Assembly: GCA_964407935.1 (NCBI GenBank)
Contig: CAYOXS010000249.1
Location: forward strand, 1-8,924
Direction of reading: 5' to 3'
DNA: 8,924 nucleotides
Origin: J095 sp964407935
GTDB lineage: Bacteria > Chloroflexota > Anaerolineae > 4572-78 > J111
The notes beneath the pieces were generated by a model that had not been told where the DNA came from, searched no databases, and saw only the letters and a list, made by a program, of their open reading frames with translations. The number at the start of each line of letters is the position of its first letter. Positions within the stretch are counted from its first letter, which is position 1. The translations under genes were made by a program, and so were the position numbers. This document shows positions 7,369 to 8,924 of this stretch, in pieces.

Positions 7369-7396
7369 GTAGGGGCGCTTCGCGAAGCGCCCCTAC
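7369..7396. repeat. Perfect 28-bp palindrome (GGGGCG-type intergenic repeat)
   Basis: The half-site GTAGGGGCGCTTCG is followed immediately by its exact reverse complement, with symmetry ending at the next base on each side. In RNA it would form a very stable hairpin. Downstream comes TCAATTTTTATT, so it could terminate rightward transcription weakly. Similar GTAGGGGCG...CGCCCCTAC inverted units are, as I recall, scattered between genes in Chloroflexota and some cyanobacteria, so a dispersed REP-like element is the favoured reading. Its place inside the probable bshB1 leader leaves a regulatory role open. Confidence 0.85.
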
Positions 7397-7459
7397 TCAA
7401 TTTTTATTGTCTGTGCCAACTGCCCAATTTCCGGTAAATTATTGGAAAGCGACCCATCT

Positions 7460-8221
7460 ATGAACGAATCAATTATCTCTCCCATCGATATTTTGGCTGT
7501 TAGCCCCCACCCCGACGACGTGGAGTTGGGGTGCGGCGGTAGTTTGATTTTGGCGGCAAATCAGGGGCTGCGTGTAGCTGTGGCCGATTTGACTGCCGCC
7601 GAGATGTCGAGCCGGGGCGCGCCCGGCCAGCGCGCCGCCGAAACCGCCGCCGCGTCCGAGTTGCTGGGGTTGTCGGCCCGGGTAAATTTGGGCCTGCCCG
7701 ATACCCAAATTGGCGCCGACCCGGCCCATCGGCTGGCGGTCATCGAGCTGATCCGGGCCGCCCGGCCGCGGTTGGTGCTGGCGCCGCACTGGCAGGATCG
7801 TCACCCCGATCATGAGGCCACCGGCGCGCTGGTCCGGGAAGCATGTTTTTACGCCGGGGTGGGCAAGGTGGGCCGCGGAGTGCCCCATCGACCCCAACAG
7901 CTATTTTTTTACATGATTCACACTCCGTTTGAACCCTCTTTTGTGATTGATGTTTCCGCTGTTTGGGAGCAGCGCATGGCCGCGGTGCGGGCCTACACTA
8001 GCCAGTTTCAACCCGACGCGGCCGGGCCAGCCACCGCCCTCAGCCGGGCCGGGTTTTTGCGTTATGTTGAGGCGCGGGCCATCACTTACGGCGCGCTGAT
8101 TGGCGCGGCCTACGGTGAGCCGTTTGCCATGCGCGGCCCGGTTCCGCTGGCGACGTTTCCGGGGAGCGGTGATTTGGCCGATGAATCGGGCCTGCTGCCG
8201 GCCTATCGCGCGGCGGGTTAG
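7460..8221 (+). CDS. bshB1: PIG-L family zinc deacetylase, BshB1-like (bacillithiol biosynthesis), 253 aa
   Basis: Predicted cytoplasmic zinc hydrolase that removes the acetyl group from GlcNAc-malate to give GlcN-malate, the second step of bacillithiol synthesis. Counting from ATG 7460, the family motif PHPDD (16-20) gives zinc ligands His17 and Asp20 and base Asp19; DRHPDH (113-118) gives His115 as catalytic acid and His118 as third ligand. The segments DLTAAEMSSRG (43-53), LGLPDT (77-82), YAGVGKV (131-137), FFYMIH (149-154) and YTSQF (179-183) follow characterised BshB1 proteins more closely than generic LmbE/PIG-L members. The reading frame can be extended to TTG 7442, but ATG 7460 has GGAAAG 10 bases upstream and starts nearer the first conserved strand, so it is preferred. 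No bshA or bshC is in the window; a deacetylase of another sugar pathway is the main alternative. Confidence 0.85.
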   Translation: MNESIISPIDILAVSPHPDDVELGCGGSLILAANQGLRVAVADLTAAEMSSRGAPGQRAAETAAASELLGLSARVNLGLPDTQIGADPAHRLAVIELIRAARPRLVLAPHWQDRHPDHEATGALVREACFYAGVGKVGRGVPHRPQQLFFYMIHTPFEPSFVIDVSAVWEQRMAAVRAYTSQFQPDAAGPATALSRAGFLRYVEARAITYGALIGAAYGEPFAMRGPVPLATFPGSGDLADESGLLPAYRAAG

Positions 8222-8264
8222 AGGCACAACCCCGGATTTAAATAGATTTAGCCGTTTTTCCCCC

Positions 8265-8293
8265 TTGAATCGACGGTAAGCCTATGCTATAAT
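8265..8293 (+). promoter_or_regulatory. Near-consensus sigma-70-type promoter of the CBS-domain gene
   Basis: TTGAAT (8265-8270), a 17-base spacer and a perfect TATAAT (8288-8293), with an extended TGC just before the -10. This is the best promoter-like sequence in the window and predicts strong transcription starting near 8300. Confidence 0.8.
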
Positions 8294-8339
8294 CTTCTGG
8301 CAAGTCGCCGTTAGCTATTATGTATACTTTAATCCGCTG

Positions 8340-8367
8340 TTGATCCTGGGCCGGGGGGCAGGATCAA
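8340..8367 (+). terminator. Terminator-like hairpin in the CBS gene leader
   Basis: TTGATCCTG (8340-8348) pairs perfectly with CAGGATCAA (8359-8367), giving a 9-bp stem around a 10-base loop GGCCGGGGGG. The following TCTTCTCTCTTTTCCTTT is pyrimidine-rich but not a clean U-run. Because it lies after the promoter at 8265-8293, it could attenuate transcription of the CBS gene or end a short RNA, and not only terminate bshB1 transcripts. Confidence 0.6.
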
Positions 8368-8392
8368 TCTTCTCTCTTTTCCTTTCGATCGT

Positions 8393-8461
8393 TCCCCCCC
8401 AATATTTTTGAAATTTAATACGGTTAATTCATTTTTGAGTTTGTTTTCATACAAGGGGGGA
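8393..8461 (+). promoter_or_regulatory. Ribosome binding site with a complementary upstream C-run
   Basis: AAGGGGGG (8453-8460) is the ribosome binding site, 6 bases before ATG 8467. TCCCCCC at 8393-8399 is exactly complementary to GGGGGGA at 8455-8461, so the site could be hidden in a 7-bp helix closing an AU-rich loop of about 55 bases. The same C-run can instead pair with the six G of the upstream hairpin loop (8353-8358). The complementarity is seen directly; the switching role is inference. Confidence 0.45.
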
Positions 8462-8466
8462 CCAAT

Positions 8467-8924
8467 ATGGCCGAATCAAAACAAACCTATGTGAAGGATT
8501 TTATGACGGTGCGCACGGCGCGGATTCGTCATAATTCCAACATTCAGCACGCCGCCGAGATAGTGGCCTTATCTGGCGTTAGCGATTTGATGGTAGTTGA
8601 CGATAGCGATAATTTTAGAGGCGTGCTGTCAGAAGGCGATATTCTCCGCACCGCGCTGCCGGACATCGACGAAATTCTGGAAGAAGGCGGCTCGCTGGAT
8701 GATGCGTTTGAAATTTTTGTGCGCAAAGGGCACGAACTCTCTGATCTTCCCATTGCCCCGCTGATTATTGAAGAACCCATCAAAGTTGCTCCCGACGACC
8801 ACGTGGCCAAAGCCGCAACGGTTCTGCTCGACAAGCAGATTCGGTTACTGCCCGTGGTTGACAATAACGGCAAACTGGTGGGTACAGTTTCCCGCGCCGA
8901 TGTGTGCCGGGCTATTGTTGGCAC
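8467..8924 (+). CDS. Two-CBS-domain protein (3' end outside window)
   Basis: An open frame runs from ATG 8467 to the window edge without a stop (152 codons visible). It encodes a pair of CBS domains, a module that usually binds adenine nucleotides or related ligands and senses energy state. CBS1 covers about residues 9-65 and holds GVLSEGD (52-58); CBS2 covers about 93-152 and holds GTVSRAD (139-145). The Ser and Asp of these motifs are the usual ribose-contacting positions. The connection (about 66-92) is acidic and helical (DIDEILEEGGSLDDAFEIF). There is no membrane segment or other domain in the visible part; another domain could follow beyond the edge, as could a simple stop. The start is well supported by AAGGGGGG upstream and a near-consensus promoter. 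Base composition is less GC-rich than in the neighbouring genes. The ligand and the controlled partner are unknown. Confidence 0.9.
   Translation, partial: MAESKQTYVKDFMTVRTARIRHNSNIQHAAEIVALSGVSDLMVVDDSDNFRGVLSEGDILRTALPDIDEILEEGGSLDDAFEIFVRKGHELSDLPIAPLIIEEPIKVAPDDHVAKAATVLLDKQIRLLPVVDNNGKLVGTVSRADVCRAIVG

Larger units (their letters stand above)
7217..7459. other. Divergent intergenic region between the SNF2 operon and bshB1
   Basis: This is an AT-richer stretch without a credible gene. It holds the leftward promoter (7247-7274), a rightward extended -10 candidate (7322-7330), a 28-bp palindrome (7369-7396) and the GGAAAG ribosome binding site (7444-7449) of the deacetylase gene. The layout leaves about 50 bp between the two promoters, so shared regulation is possible but not shown. 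Confidence 0.7.
8222..8466 (+). other. Long, structured leader region of the CBS-domain gene
   Basis: This 245-base gap lacks a credible coding frame and is visibly richer in A/T than the flanking genes. It contains a near-consensus promoter (8265-8293), a 9-bp-stem hairpin followed by a pyrimidine tract (8340 onward), a run of seven C (8394-8400), an AT-rich stretch and a G-rich ribosome binding site (8455-8460). From the predicted start near 8300 the untranslated leader would be about 165 bases, long for a simple gene. Confidence 0.75.

Noticed and set aside
7369..7410. The 28-bp palindrome plus TTTTTATT as a definite intrinsic terminator
   Set aside because: No gene reads into it from the left on the plus strand (the SNF2 gene runs away from it), and the T-run begins 4 bases after the stem. 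Kept as a palindrome or repeat instead.
7442..7459. TTG 7442 as the start of bshB1
   Set aside because: The TTG overlaps the GGAAAG that best serves ATG 7460, and the six extra residues are not part of the family core.
8215..8232. Hairpin GGGTT/AACCC at the bshB1 stop codon as a terminator
   Set aside because: Only a 5-bp stem with an 8-base loop and no adjacent T-run; too weak to call.
8544..8924. Minus-strand open frame at the right edge
   Set aside because: Ser/Thr-rich translation antisense to the CBS-domain gene, whose plus-strand translation shows two proper CBS motifs.

Overview
The window is GC-rich, densely packed bacterial DNA carrying seven protein genes, five complete and two cut by the window edges. 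No rRNA, tRNA, CRISPR array or insertion sequence was seen. The gene mix, together with a palindrome of the GGGGCG...CGCCCC type between genes, would fit a Chloroflexota-like organism. That assignment is an inference from style; no marker gene here fixes the taxonomy.

Bases 1-3156 (+ strand) form a tight surface-polysaccharide operon. It holds the 3' end of a probable glycosyltransferase, a family 2 glycosyltransferase, a lipoprotein with an Asl1/GH128-like glycanase fold, and a second family 2 glycosyltransferase that is a clear paralog of the first. Gaps are 9 bp, a 4-bp overlap and 3 bp, so the genes are probably co-transcribed and translationally coupled. The likely theme is building a glycan in the cytoplasm and trimming it outside the membrane.

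Bases 3162-7216 (- strand) form a second, two-gene operon that converges on the first with 5 bp between the stop codons. It encodes a 1043-residue SNF2-family ATPase with a large N-terminal region, followed by a 308-residue SWIM zinc-finger protein whose start overlaps the ATPase stop (ATGA) behind a strong GGGAGG ribosome binding site. The two probably act together on nucleic acids; the exact role is unknown. A good sigma-70-type promoter lies just upstream.

Bases 7217-7459 are a divergent intergenic region with that promoter, an extended -10 candidate for the rightward gene and a perfect 28-bp palindrome. The rightward gene (about 7460-8221) is a PIG-L family zinc deacetylase closely resembling BshB1 of bacillithiol synthesis. 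Bases 8222-8466 form an AT-richer leader with a near-consensus promoter, a terminator-like hairpin, and a C-run that could pair with either the hairpin loop or the ribosome binding site of the last gene. That gene is a two-CBS-domain protein that runs off the right edge. This leader is the strongest candidate for undescribed regulation in the window.
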